From Coraliomargarita sp965656715 (GTDB taxonomy: Bacteria > Verrucomicrobiota > Verrucomicrobiia > Opitutales > Coraliomargaritaceae): a stretch of 64,000 bases of DNA. The stretch is from assembly GCA_965656715.1 (NCBI GenBank), contig CBFHLR010000013.1, positions 15,076-79,075 on the forward strand. Reading direction: 5' to 3'. The stretch's first letter is position 1; each line of letters begins with the position of its first letter. Positions 39,318 through 48,275 of the stretch are shown piece after piece. The notes under the pieces were generated by a model. The model was given only the letters and a program-made list of their open reading frames with translations, had not been told where the DNA came from and ran no database searches. Position numbers and translations under genes: made by a program.

Positions 39318-40715
39318 ATGAAGCAAGATAAGGCATATATTAATGATTCACGCAAGCAGGGCTCTGCATTAATTTCGGCGGTGATTTTCAGCACGATTGC
39401 AGCAGTTCTCGCGGTCTCGTATTTGACGTTAGCGAACTCTGAATATAAGAGCTCGATGCGATCGTATTTGTATTCATCGAGCTTGAATCTTGCGGAGGCG
39501 GGAGTGGAATATTCGATTAATAAACTGGTGAATGGCTCTGCGGCGAGTCATTCGACATGGGTCGATTCGGGGACTGATGTGATTGTCGATGGGCCTTTTC
39601 GTGGAGATGTGAAGGTTGTTGTTATGGATGCTTCCTCTAGCAGTCCGACTATTTTTTCTGAGGGCAAGATGACTGGGCATCCGAGCGGTGACGTGTTGAA
39701 GCAAATTCGAGTTGAACTCAGTAGTGGTTTTCAACCTTTTGAACAAGGGTTCGCCGCGCGCAATGGGATGACCATGAGTGGTAACGGAGTGCTGATGGAT
39801 AGTTACAATTCCGCTTATGGTGCTTATGGTGCCTCTTTATTAGGATCTGGTGCTCCTAGTGGTTACGGTGTGAGCGGTCGCAATATTAACGATGATATTA
39901 CTGTGGCGAGTGATTCGGTTGCGACGGCTGATTCAAGTTTGATCAGTCAGGGGAATGCGGATATCTATGGTTATGTTGCGGTGAGTCCTGGCTCAAACGT
40001 TTCGATTGGGCCCAATGGGGCTGTGAGTTCCTATGGGGGCAGTCATGATGATAGCCGTATCGAATACGATTTTTATGCAGATTTTCCTGTGAAGTCAGCT
40101 CCAACGGCTGGTGTAACGGCAATCTCGAATATTAGTGGCGCAACGACATTGTCCGCCGGAACATATCGTGTGGACTCTGTCAGCCTGTCTGGTAATAACA
40201 GGAATATCCTGAATATCTCGGGTGATGTAACTCTAATTGTAACCGGAGATGTTTCATTCAAGGGCCAGAGTTCAATAAGTGTTCCAAATGGATCTAAGTT
40301 GACGATGTATGCCGATGGAGATGTGGAGATTGGCGGCAATGGTATCATTAACGGCAGTGGTGTGCCGTCGGATGTATTTATTTATGGAACACAGGATGCG
40401 ACCGATAATGGTGATGGCACGTATAGTGCCGGTCAGACTATCAAAATCGCAGGTAACGGTGTGCTCTCTGCGGCAGTTTATGCACCAGGTGCTGATTTAA
40501 CACTCAATGGGGGTGGATCGCGTGGGGATGTTTTTGGCTCTGCGGTCGGCTTTACTGCGACGGTGACAGGGGGCAGTTCTTTCCATTTTGATGAAGCGTT
40601 GCGCGAAATAGTTGAAGGAGGGGGCCAATATTCAATTGATAGTTGGTTGGAGATGACGAGTGTGACTACCGCTTCAACTCCAATTGATATGTCGGGCTAT
40701 GCCGATACGAATTGA
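39318..40715 (+). CDS. PilX-like protein with beta-helix-type C-terminal domain (set A, gene 3)
   Basis: 465 residues from the ATG at 39318, which has AAGGAG 6 bases before it. A short basic leader and QGSALISAVIFSTIAAVLAVSYL form the PilX-type N-terminal helix, with LNLAEAGVEYSINKL after it. Residues 150-430 are Gly/Ser/Val-rich repeats such as GDVTLIVTGDVSFKGQSS and LTMYADGDVEIGGNG, suggesting a right-handed beta-helix (a pattern I recall as DUF7305). It is probably exported and attached to the pilin complex. The same domain order recurs in the second set. Confidence 0.72.
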   Translation: MKQDKAYINDSRKQGSALISAVIFSTIAAVLAVSYLTLANSEYKSSMRSYLYSSSLNLAEAGVEYSINKLVNGSAASHSTWVDSGTDVIVDGPFRGDVKVVVMDASSSSPTIFSEGKMTGHPSGDVLKQIRVELSSGFQPFEQGFAARNGMTMSGNGVLMDSYNSAYGAYGASLLGSGAPSGYGVSGRNINDDITVASDSVATADSSLISQGNADIYGYVAVSPGSNVSIGPNGAVSSYGGSHDDSRIEYDFYADFPVKSAPTAGVTAISNISGATTLSAGTYRVDSVSLSGNNRNILNISGDVTLIVTGDVSFKGQSSISVPNGSKLTMYADGDVEIGGNGIINGSGVPSDVFIYGTQDATDNGDGTYSAGQTIKIAGNGVLSAAVYAPGADLTLNGGGSRGDVFGSAVGFTATVTGGSSFHFDEALREIVEGGGQYSIDSWLEMTSVTTASTPIDMSGYADTN

Positions 40716-40827
40716 AAGCCTTTAGTCATGTTCACGTAGGAGTTGGCGGTTTTTTGCGTATTTGTGATATGTGAAGTCTTAATCTTCAGATAATGAGGGG
40801 TTTACATTAGTAGCATTTTCTTTGGTG

Positions 40828-40962
40828 ATGTATCCCAGTTTAACAGTTTCATTGCTTGCGATGCTGACTCTATGCTCGTCGGACTATTCTGTGATTACTT
40901 TGAACGCGCCGACGGAGGATGGCACTGGAGAGTCTTGTCTCAAAACTTGGCAACACCCTTAA
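40828..40962 (+). CDS. possible 44-residue secreted or lipoprotein ORF
   Basis: An ATG ORF with a hydrophobic start (MYPSLTVSLLAMLTLCSS) that looks like a short signal with a possible lipobox. The remainder has no recognisable features. It overlaps the transposase-like fragment at 40919 in another frame. It could be a remnant or chance. Confidence 0.2.
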   Translation: MYPSLTVSLLAMLTLCSSDYSVITLNAPTEDGTGESCLKTWQHP

Positions 40963-41071
40963 ATCTGTAGATTCTGGTGTGATGCCGCACGAGATCGAAG
41001 CAGATTGGGATCAAGTTCACATGCTTCCCGCATGTATTGAAGATTGGATCGGAGCCCGAGCGCCCCCCTGA
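40919..41071 (+). pseudogene. transposase N-terminal remnant (IS1182/IS5-like), low certainty
   Basis: 50-codon ORF ending DWDQVHMLPACIEDWIGARAPP. That resembles the conserved opening of IS transposases (a hydrophobic LLP..ED-Tyr/Trp block before the first helical domain), cut off by a stop. No DDE core is present downstream, so only a decayed 5' end would remain. It lies in the 539-base gene-poor spacer between the two prepilin sets. A database comparison would be decisive. Confidence 0.35.
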
Positions 41072-41254
41072 CCCTAGAGCTGCAGGGAAATATGCGGGCT
41101 AGGCAACTAAACCAACAGAGTGTCTCTGAGTTTTAACAACGAATGGGGCATTCCCCCTCCCCCGCAGGTGGTAAGGTGAATTCTAATAAAAATAGGGTTT
41201 TTATCCTATAAAAAGGATTGTATTCATAGGTTATTTTTAGCAAGTAACCTACTT
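41072..41254. other. rest of the gene-poor spacer between the prepilin sets
   Basis: No gene is seen. There is an AT-rich stretch with TTTTTA facing TAAAAA near 41198-41215, and overlapping short dyads (AGGTTA with TAACCT, CAAGT with ACTTG) just before the GTG at 41255. These could be promoter or leader elements of set B. Confidence 0.4.
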
Positions 41255-41683
41255 GTGGATAAGTCGAGACAGGGTGAGCAGGGCTTTTCGCTCGTAGAAG
41301 TGATGATCGCGATGGGGATCATCACCTTCTTTGCTACGGGCGTGTATGGCACACTGATCCTTGCGTCGAAGATTTACTACAGTGGTCGTGATATCGATGA
41401 GGCGAATCTGATTCTCCAATACGAAATTGAAAACGTCCGTGGCCTGCGCTGGGAGGATGTAGAGAAAATGGACAGCAGTAAGGACTTGGACAGTGCTTCA
41501 CTGGATGCCTACGGCGATACCTATATTTTGAGTCGTGAGGTCGATGATTCGCTCGATGGAATGAAGAAAATCACTTTTACCGTGAGCTGGACCGGACGAA
41601 ACGGATCCTTGCGGGAATTAAGCAGCGGAGACGTCGCGTATACCGAAGAAGGTCTGAGCGATAGTTATTATAGAGAGTATTGA
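41255..41683 (+). CDS. prepilin-like protein, PilV-like (set B, gene 1)
   Basis: 142 residues from a GTG. The leader is only about 9 residues, then QGFSLVEVMIAMGIITFFATGVY with the +5 Glu. The head has DEANLILQYEIENVRGLRWEDV, similar in layout to the set A gene 1 head (basic helix then IRSMAW). It should be a minor pseudopilin. The next gene starts 2 bases after the stop. Confidence 0.8.
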   Translation: MDKSRQGEQGFSLVEVMIAMGIITFFATGVYGTLILASKIYYSGRDIDEANLILQYEIENVRGLRWEDVEKMDSSKDLDSASLDAYGDTYILSREVDDSLDGMKKITFTVSWTGRNGSLRELSSGDVAYTEEGLSDSYYREY

Positions 41684-41685
41684 GC

Positions 41686-42315
41686 ATGTATTCTACCGAA
41701 CAGTCACAGTTCTCTAGCCGCCGTGGGTTTACCCTGGCGGAATTGGTGTTTGCTGCGGGGATCTCTGTGTTCGTGGTGATGGTCAGTTTAGGATTGTTGA
41801 TGACTATGCTGAAGTCGGAAGCAGAGAATTATAATAAAATATCGATGGATGAGGAGGCATCGAGTTTCCTAATCGCATTTACACGTGATGTGCAGGCTTC
41901 CGGAGAAGTGCTTACCGCTACTGCGGATGCCATCGAGTTGGAGTTGCTTCGATATAGTGATACAGGTTCATACTCTGAATTCGTTGGCTATTACCTTCGG
42001 CAAGTAGAGGGTTCGGAGGATTATTATATCCTTCGGAGTTTAGAGGACGTGGATGGGAATGTCAGACAGAAGGAGTTCTTTAAGCTGAATGGCAATAATG
42101 GGGCGATCGGTATGATTAGTATGCAGGCCAGCATCAAAGATACGACCGTCAAATATAGCACCTCATTCTATGACGCGGTTCGTGAGGCGACGGATGCCGC
42201 AGATCAGGTTCGTTTTATTCGCTGGGAATTTCCGCTCCATTATGAGGCCAGCACGATGACTTTTAGCCGAAAGGTAACCTCACCACTTGTTATGCTGCGT
42301 AACAAGACCAGCTAG
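41686..42315 (+). CDS. prepilin-like protein, PilW-like (set B, gene 2)
   Basis: 209 residues from the ATG at 41686, 2 bases after the previous stop. The prepilin site is RRGFTLAELVFAAGISVFVVMV. The head includes SSFLIAFTRDVQASGEVLTATADAIELELL, similar in plan to set A gene 2. It is a probable minor pilin. Confidence 0.8.
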   Translation: MYSTEQSQFSSRRGFTLAELVFAAGISVFVVMVSLGLLMTMLKSEAENYNKISMDEEASSFLIAFTRDVQASGEVLTATADAIELELLRYSDTGSYSEFVGYYLRQVEGSEDYYILRSLEDVDGNVRQKEFFKLNGNNGAIGMISMQASIKDTTVKYSTSFYDAVREATDAADQVRFIRWEFPLHYEASTMTFSRKVTSPLVMLRNKTS

Positions 42316-42373
42316 CAAGACGACTTTAATAACCATTTTTAAAGACCCAACTAACCAGAACGGAAGGCGCTCC

Positions 42374-44077
42374 ATGAAAAATCGCAAACAAGGCTCCGCA
42401 CTCATCTCGGCAGTGATTGTCATTATTATCATTGGCCTCATTATTGGTAGCTACATCAGCCTGACTGTAACCGAACGTAAATCGGTCGAACGCAGTGTAT
42501 TGTTTGATCTCGCAATGGATGTTGCGGAATCTGCTGCCGAGGATGCTGCACACACCCTGAACCAAGGAAAAGAGAGATACTGGAGGCACTGGTCGGATAA
42601 GACACTGACCGACCCCAAGACTGGGACGCAGCAGACTGCTAAATACAAAGAGGTGACGGACATCGAGATGGGCAGTGGGCGCACGGGTTCGTATAAAGCT
42701 GTTATTTTAAGTGCCGGCACTGATAATCCGCGTCTGATCATTGAGGGCACTGTCCACAGTCCCTTGCTGGGGGACGTAAGCCGTCAACTCGCGATTAAGC
42801 TGAAAACTCGTGGTGTGTTCGGTAATGGTTTGACCGCTCCGGATCGTGGGGATGGCAATGCGAAGATCTCTTTCACTGAAGACGATATTCTCATCACAGG
42901 TTACGACTCTGCCAAAGGAGATTACCGTCCCGCCTCGAATGTATCGGACAGTGTGCTCGTTGCAGCCGAAACGAAGGTTGATAAAGCGCTGAATATTGAG
43001 AATGCGGAAATTTTTGGTAGCATCGCGACTGCAGGTGGTGAACTCGCTTACAGTGGTGCGATCGTCAGAGGTCAGGACAGTGATAATATCTTTGGAGTCG
43101 ATGGTGATCGTATTCACGATAATTATTATGCCGATGCCCCTGAGATTAATACGCCCTCAACTCAAGATGCCCTTGAGTCTCTGCCGAGTGCTGTCGACGG
43201 CGAAATCACTGTCGGTGAAAGCTCTGAAATCTATAAGGTGAGAAATATGGAGGTCAGTAAGTCCGAAGAATTGGTGGTTGCTGGTCCCGCTACGATTGTA
43301 GTGACAAAGGATGCCGATATTAACGGAGACATTGTTTTCGAGTCCGGTGGTAAATTGCAGCTGTATGTGCAGGATGATTTGAGAATCACTGGAGACGTTT
43401 ATATGGACGACGTTGACGCCGGGGACTTTAAGATTTACGGCACTGCTAAGGATCCAGGTGGTAACGGTGATGATTTGTCAGTGATCCATTTGAACCACCT
43501 CGGTGAGCTTAAAGCTGGAGTCTTGGCTCCGAATTCATTGGTGATTTTTGAGAAAGGCGAACGCTCTGGTTCTTCTGGTGACTCGGGGAGTAGTGGCGGC
43601 TCCGGCGATAGCGGCAGTTCCGGTAAGTCCGGTGGTAGCGGCAAGTCTGGTGACTCCGGTTCCGGCAAGTCGGGTGGCTCCGGTAAGTCCGGCGGTTCAG
43701 GCGACAGCGGCAGCTCTGGTAAGTCCGGAGGCAGCGGCAAGTCTGGCGACTCCGGTTCCGGCAAGTCGGGTGGCTCTGGTAAGTCCGGTGGATCTGGCAA
43801 GTCGGGTGGTTCCGGTGACTCTGGTAAGTCCGGCGACTCTGCATCCGGTGGTTCTGGCAAGTCCGGCGGCTCTGGTAAGTCAGGTGGTTCCGGTGATTCT
43901 GGTAAGTCGGGCGATTCTGCATCCGGTGGCAGTGGTGGTTCTGGTAAGTCCGGCGGCTCAGGCGGTAGCGGCAAGTCTGGTGATTCCGGCGATGAGGGTA
44001 GCTCTGGCAAGTCCGGCGGCAGTGGTGGTTCCGGTAAATCCGGTGGTTCAGGCGACAGCGGTAGTTCTGGTAAGTAG
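42374..44077 (+). CDS. PilX-like protein with C-terminal Ser-Gly-Lys/Asp repeat tail (set B, gene 3)
   Basis: 567 residues from the ATG at 42374 (GGAAGG 5 bases before). QGSALISAVIVIIIIGLIIGSYI is the PilX-type helix, sharing QGSALISAVI exactly with set A gene 3. Residues 60-395 resemble set A's beta-helix-type body (ATIVVTKDADINGDIVFESGG, LQLYVQDDLRITGDVYM). Residues about 397-567 are repeats built of Ser, Gly, Lys and Asp with a few Ala, in SGKSGG and SGDSG steps, absent from set A. The tail is a disordered polyampholyte, probably an adhesive or spacer. The same repeat forms the next gene, 33 bases downstream. Confidence 0.7.
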   Translation: MKNRKQGSALISAVIVIIIIGLIIGSYISLTVTERKSVERSVLFDLAMDVAESAAEDAAHTLNQGKERYWRHWSDKTLTDPKTGTQQTAKYKEVTDIEMGSGRTGSYKAVILSAGTDNPRLIIEGTVHSPLLGDVSRQLAIKLKTRGVFGNGLTAPDRGDGNAKISFTEDDILITGYDSAKGDYRPASNVSDSVLVAAETKVDKALNIENAEIFGSIATAGGELAYSGAIVRGQDSDNIFGVDGDRIHDNYYADAPEINTPSTQDALESLPSAVDGEITVGESSEIYKVRNMEVSKSEELVVAGPATIVVTKDADINGDIVFESGGKLQLYVQDDLRITGDVYMDDVDAGDFKIYGTAKDPGGNGDDLSVIHLNHLGELKAGVLAPNSLVIFEKGERSGSSGDSGSSGGSGDSGSSGKSGGSGKSGDSGSGKSGGSGKSGGSGDSGSSGKSGGSGKSGDSGSGKSGGSGKSGGSGKSGGSGDSGKSGDSASGGSGKSGGSGKSGGSGDSGKSGDSASGGSGGSGKSGGSGGSGKSGDSGDEGSSGKSGGSGGSGKSGGSGDSGSSGK

Positions 44078-44110
44078 CTCAGTAACCTTGATTGAAACGA
44101 AAGCCTAATC

Positions 44111-44977
44111 ATGAAATACTTTAAATTACTCAAAATCCTTTCACTTCTGATAGCTGCAGGTGCATTTAGTGTGACACCTACGAGCCTAATGGCTGATGGC
44201 GACTCAGGAAGCTCTGGCAAGTCCGGTGGCAGTGGCGGTTCCGGCGGCTCTGGTAAATCAGGCGGTTCTGGCGACTCTGGTTCCGGTAAGTCTGGTGGCA
44301 GTGGCGGCTCTGGTAAATCAGGCGGTTCTGGCGACTCTGGTTCCGGTAAGTCTGGTGGCAGTGGAGGTTCCGGCAAGTCCGGTGGCTCTGGTGGCAGTGG
44401 CGGCTCTGGTAAATCAGGCGGTTCTGGCGACTCTGGTTCCGGTAAGTCTNNNNNNNNNNNNNNNNNNNNNNNNNNNNNNNNNNNNNNNNNNNNNNNNNNN
44501 NNNNNNNNNNNNNNNNNNNNNNNNNNNNNNNNNNNNNNNNNNNNNNNGTCCGGTGGCTCTGGTGGCAGTGGCGGCTCTGGTAAATCAGGCGGTTCTGGCG
44601 ACTCTGGTTCCGGTAAGTCTGGTGGTAGTGGAGGTTCCGGTAAGTCCGGTGGCTCTGGTGGCAGTGGCGGCTCTGGTAAATCAGGCGGTTCTGGCGACTC
44701 TGGTTCCGGTAAGTCCGGTGGCAGTGGAGGTTCCGGCAAGTCCGGTGGCTCTGGTGACTCGGGTAGCTCTGGAACAAGCGCACCGGAGAATTACGAAATT
44801 CATGGCGCGGTTGTTGGTTGGCAAGTCGAAGGTCGCTCTGAGTTCGAGTTCTACTTTGACGAGCAGCTTAAGAATGATGGTGGTGCAAATCCTACATTCC
44901 GTGTTGCCGAGTGGACCGAACTCATTAATGCCGAAGATAAATACGACTTCGATGGCCTCAATGCGGACGAGGAATAA
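44111..44977 (+). CDS. secreted Ser-Gly-Lys/Asp repeat protein (interrupted by N gap)
   Basis: Signal peptide MKYFKLLKILSLLIAAGAF with cleavage after SLMA. Residues about 30-222 are almost only Ser, Gly, Lys and Asp in SGGSGKSGGSGDSGSGK steps with a 96-base (32-codon) period. The C-terminal 65 residues are non-repetitive and acidic, with EFEFYFDEQLKND and DKYDFDGLNADEE. The DNA of the repeats matches the tail of the gene upstream in step usage, pointing to a shared origin. Likely an exported fibre or matrix component; this is inference. A 98-N gap lies in the repeat. Confidence 0.6.
   Translation: MKYFKLLKILSLLIAAGAFSVTPTSLMADGDSGSSGKSGGSGGSGGSGKSGGSGDSGSGKSGGSGGSGKSGGSGDSGSGKSGGSGGSGKSGGSGGSGGSGKSGGSGDSGSGKSXXXXXXXXXXXXXXXXXXXXXXXXXXXXXXXXXSGGSGGSGGSGKSGGSGDSGSGKSGGSGGSGKSGGSGGSGGSGKSGGSGDSGSGKSGGSGGSGKSGGSGDSGSSGTSAPENYEIHGAVVGWQVEGRSEFEFYFDEQLKNDGGANPTFRVAEWTELINAEDKYDFDGLNADEE
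44450..44547. other. assembly gap (98 N) inside repeat tract
   Basis: The flanks share a 96-base repeat period. The equivalent repeat site stands at 44308, 44404, 44575 and 44671. The step across the gap is 171 instead of a multiple of 96, so the true missing length is probably about 23 or 119 bases. Confidence 0.9.
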
Positions 44978-44995
44978 TTCGTTGATCTAATTTTC

Positions 44996-45028
44996 AAAAC
45001 CTCTGAAGCATGTCTTCAGAGGTTTTTT
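44996..45028 (+). terminator. Rho-independent terminator after the repeat protein
   Basis: ACCTCTGAAG pairs perfectly with CTTCAGAGGT around a 5-base loop, then TTTTT. It closes the set B transcript. Confidence 0.92.
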
Positions 45029-45137
45029 GCGCCTTATGCAAATGGCTATTGTGCTTGCTTGGCTTTGCAAAATTCAGTTAATCCGAAAGTGTCGCTCGGA
45101 CGTGATGACTGTAGATTAGACTAACTTTTTTTCGAAT

Positions 45138-45917
45138 ATGAAACAACAGACGGCTACCTTTGAGTGGAGTGCAAAACGCACGATCAATTGGATATTCTTT
45201 ATCATGCTGGGCATGGAAATACTCATCGTCTTGTTGGACGGTGTGATAACCTATGCGCGCACAATTCAGCACGATTCAATTCGTGGAATGTTCAATATTA
45301 CTCGAGAGGATAGCCTGGGCACTTGGTTCTCCTGTCTTCAGGCATTTTTAGCTGGTATTGCTTTTCTTCTTGTTGCTCGATCTCAGACGTTTTTGGGTAA
45401 CCCGAAATGGAAGATCATTGGTTGGGCACTCATCGGATGCTTCTTTCTCTATGTCTCTGTGGATGATGGTATCAAATTTCACGAACGTATCGGCACGTTT
45501 ATGGGAGATTTATCTGAGGAGAAAGTCGACGATGGCCATACCGATACGATCTATGAGCGAATTACATACTTTCCGTCCTATTATTGGCATATTTTCTTCA
45601 TGCCCATCTTCATTTGTTTCGGCCTGTTTATGTTCACGTTCTTGATGCGTGAGTTAAAAACCTGGCAACTTCGGATCATGTTGGTCACTGCCTTAACTTT
45701 CTTTGTAGTTTCGCAGGGCTTGGACTACTTAGAAAATATAGATGAGGTGCACGAGTGGGTGCAGGAAACCTTTTTCCTCCGCGAATACACGGTGATACAT
45801 TTCTCTAAATCGATTGAAGAGTTTATGGAGATGTTTGGCACCACGCTTTTTCTCATGATCGCGCTCCGTTATCTGCTCGATCACTTCAACGAGCTGCGGT
45901 TTAAGTTTCAAGACTAG
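45138..45917 (+). CDS. multi-spanning membrane protein of unknown function
   Basis: 259 residues with about six membrane helices (for example WIFFIMLGMEILIVLLDGV, GIAFLLVA, WALIGCFFLYVSVDDGIKF). Acidic and His residues recur near helix ends: DDGIKFHERIG, LDYLENIDEVHEW and SIEEFMEMFG. This recalls metal- or lipid-handling membrane proteins, but no family is recognised. It is flanked by the repeat-protein terminator and the convergent spermidine-synthase-like gene. Confidence 0.6.
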   Translation: MKQQTATFEWSAKRTINWIFFIMLGMEILIVLLDGVITYARTIQHDSIRGMFNITREDSLGTWFSCLQAFLAGIAFLLVARSQTFLGNPKWKIIGWALIGCFFLYVSVDDGIKFHERIGTFMGDLSEEKVDDGHTDTIYERITYFPSYYWHIFFMPIFICFGLFMFTFLMRELKTWQLRIMLVTALTFFVVSQGLDYLENIDEVHEWVQETFFLREYTVIHFSKSIEEFMEMFGTTLFLMIALRYLLDHFNELRFKFQD

Positions 45918-46008
45918 TAGCGAATAGGATGGCCTCAGGCGTTTGCTGTTGTTGGATGCTCTGCGTTAGAATGTCTCATGGGCGCAAACACTAATAACTG
46001 GTGTTACT

Positions 46009-48093
46009 CTAATCCAACAGGTCCAGCACGTTGGCGAAGTCGTCAGTCCAGACCATCTGGCGCTCCTCGATATCTTCTGGCCACTCGTCGAGATAAGCGA
46101 GGACGCGTGAATGTGTGAGAAAGTCGATATTGTTCGAGAGCAGCGTCCAACGGGAGCGTTTGATTAGTCGCGAGGAGTCGCTCTCACGCAGCACCACAAG
46201 TGGCTCCATTTTGATTTCTTTGGCGGTGCCATATATTAACGGCTGTAGGTCGAAAAATTTGTTTGAGATGTGGATCGCCAGAATGCCGTCGGGTTTCAGG
46301 TGCTGCTGATACAAATCGAAGGCCTCGAGTGTCAGCAGGTGGATCGGAATTGCGTCACCGCTAAAGGCATCGACTACCAAAATGTCGAACTTTTGGGAAC
46401 CGCTTTCACGTAGTTCACGCTCAAGTGAGATGCGTGCGTCGCCAATGACGACTTCGGTGCGTTCGCCGCCGCGCTCAAGGTAGCTGAAGTGCTCACGAGC
46501 TAGCATCTCGACATCCGGATCGAGTTCGTAATAGCGATATTGATCCGTGTCGCCCTGGTAAGCGCTTAATGCGCCGGCACCCAGGCCGATAATGCCAATA
46601 TGGAAGCCTTCGGTGCTGCCCTCGCGCTGCCTACTTCGAATCGGGTGTCGACGTATGGCGAGTCCCACACCGCTGTGCGCTGCATAGTAGCTGCTTGGGT
46701 AGAATTCGCGGTCGGGGTCTTTGGCCTGTAGGCCGTGGTTAATCCCCCCATGATACATTTTGACGTGCGGTGGGCGCCGATCATTTGATCCACTCTCGAT
46801 CACTCGCATGACACCATAGAAGTTGCGGGTCGTTGCCAAGACACCATCATGAAAGCGGGCTTGGAAGGAATTCATAAACATACCGAGCACCAGTAGCACT
46901 GCGACCAATGCGGAGGTGATCGGAATACGAAAAATCTTGAGTCGCTGATCTCTGAAAAGCACCAGCCAAGCTGCGACAGTCAGAGTTAAGATAAAGATGA
47001 GTGGAAACTCCCAGTAATCGCTGAAAATGTGCGGAGCAATAAAGGTCACAAAAACACCACCAAGGGCACCTCCGAAGGAGATCGTCAGGTAAAATAGTGT
47101 TAGGTGCTGGCTGGGTGGCTTGAGGCGCACCAACTCTCCGTGACAAACCATGCACGCAATAAACATGCCTCCGATGTAAATTGCGATTTGTGTGCCGATA
47201 CCTGCTAGGTCGAGATTGTAGTGCTTGTTGAGGAATAGAAAGATGACGGGCACCACGATTAAGAAGGCCGATAGCCAGATCCGGCGCTTATACCAGTGCG
47301 AATTATCGAAGCAGATGATGAAGCTGATCAGATATAGACTGAGCGGCAGCACCCATAGGAAAGGGATGACGGCCACGTTTTGACACACGAAGTTGGTTGC
47401 CGATAGTAGCAGGACAGAGCCGCTTGCAGACAACATCAACCACAAGAAAAGGTTACCGAAGGTATAGCCACGTTCTTTACTCGCAGGTTGTATCGGAGCT
47501 GCTTCTATCTGTTGATTACTTGTTCGAGAAACAAGCACCGCACTGGCTGTGCAAATGAGCACAAAGCATGCGTATCCCAATGACCAAAAGATCGTTTGAT
47601 GGCTCACCTGCATGTTGGGCTCAACGAGGAAAGGGTAAGTGATGAGTCCTAGCAGAGAGCCGACATTGGAGAGTGAATAAAGGCGATAGGGGGAGCGATC
47701 TGGATAGGAGCGGCTGAACCAATGCTGCAGCAGGGGGCCGGTTGACGAAACGATCATGTAAGGTATGCCGACTGTAGAAAGGAGCAGCAAAATCACACCC
47801 AGTTCGGGGGAGCTGCCATCAGTGGGCTTTAGATGCTCTCCTGGCGTGATTGGCAGTAGACAGAGCGACAGTAGGAGTAGTGGAATGTGAACAAAAGCCT
47901 GACGCTTGGGGCTGAGCGTATTGCTCAACAGGTGAGCATAGGCGTAGCCAAGTAAGAGGCCAACTTGAAAGAATAACATACAAGTGCTCCAAACCGCTGG
48001 GCTGCCTCCATACCAAGGTAGGATATAACGAGCAATGAGCGGCTGCACCTGAAAGAGCAAAAACGCGCTTACGAAGATGGTAATGGCATACAT
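46009..48093 (-). CDS. membrane-anchored spermidine-synthase-like protein
   Basis: 694 residues. About ten membrane helices occupy residues 1-420. The C-terminal half is a SAM-dependent aminopropyltransferase-like fold: HIGIIGLGAGALSAYQ (nucleotide-binding Gly-rich loop), YRYYELDPDVEMLAREHFSYLE and VIGDARISLERE, DILVVDAFSGDAIPIHLLT. Fused MFS-like/spermidine-synthase proteins are widespread and mostly untested; the catalytic acidic pair of true spermidine synthase cannot be confirmed here. It sits at the inner membrane with a cytosolic catalytic domain. Confidence 0.8.
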   Translation of the reverse strand: MYAITIFVSAFLLFQVQPLIARYILPWYGGSPAVWSTCMLFFQVGLLLGYAYAHLLSNTLSPKRQAFVHIPLLLLSLCLLPITPGEHLKPTDGSSPELGVILLLLSTVGIPYMIVSSTGPLLQHWFSRSYPDRSPYRLYSLSNVGSLLGLITYPFLVEPNMQVSHQTIFWSLGYACFVLICTASAVLVSRTSNQQIEAAPIQPASKERGYTFGNLFLWLMLSASGSVLLLSATNFVCQNVAVIPFLWVLPLSLYLISFIICFDNSHWYKRRIWLSAFLIVVPVIFLFLNKHYNLDLAGIGTQIAIYIGGMFIACMVCHGELVRLKPPSQHLTLFYLTISFGGALGGVFVTFIAPHIFSDYWEFPLIFILTLTVAAWLVLFRDQRLKIFRIPITSALVAVLLVLGMFMNSFQARFHDGVLATTRNFYGVMRVIESGSNDRRPPHVKMYHGGINHGLQAKDPDREFYPSSYYAAHSGVGLAIRRHPIRSRQREGSTEGFHIGIIGLGAGALSAYQGDTDQYRYYELDPDVEMLAREHFSYLERGGERTEVVIGDARISLERELRESGSQKFDILVVDAFSGDAIPIHLLTLEAFDLYQQHLKPDGILAIHISNKFFDLQPLIYGTAKEIKMEPLVVLRESDSSRLIKRSRWTLLSNNIDFLTHSRVLAYLDEWPEDIEERQMVWTDDFANVLDLLD

Positions 48094-48240
48094 GAGTTAG
48101 TAACGGTCAGGGAGACTTTCGAGAAAGAGCTCGGGAAGCTGATGTATCATGCAACACATCTGGCTGGGCCGACGATTGAAAAATAAGGTTTTTCGTTTGT
48201 TTCTATCCTAGGTGATTTCGCGTGAGGGCATCTAGGCCGC

Positions 48241-48275
48241 CTAAAAAGCCCGCAGCGTAAGAACACTGCGGGCTT
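48241..48275 (-). terminator. terminator after htpG
   Basis: On the minus strand AAGCCCGCAG pairs perfectly with CTGCGGGCTT (10 bp, 10-base loop), followed by TTTAG from the AAAAA run. Confidence 0.88.

Noticed and set aside
43435..44739. Minus-strand Pro/Glu/Leu-rich open frame through the repeats
   Set aside because: It is the antisense of the Ser-Gly-Lys repeats (a Pro-rich mirror), has no start context and spans the N gap.
43557..44770. Possible CRISPR-like or satellite array
   Set aside because: The repeats are in-frame coding triplets without unique spacers; they encode a low-complexity protein.
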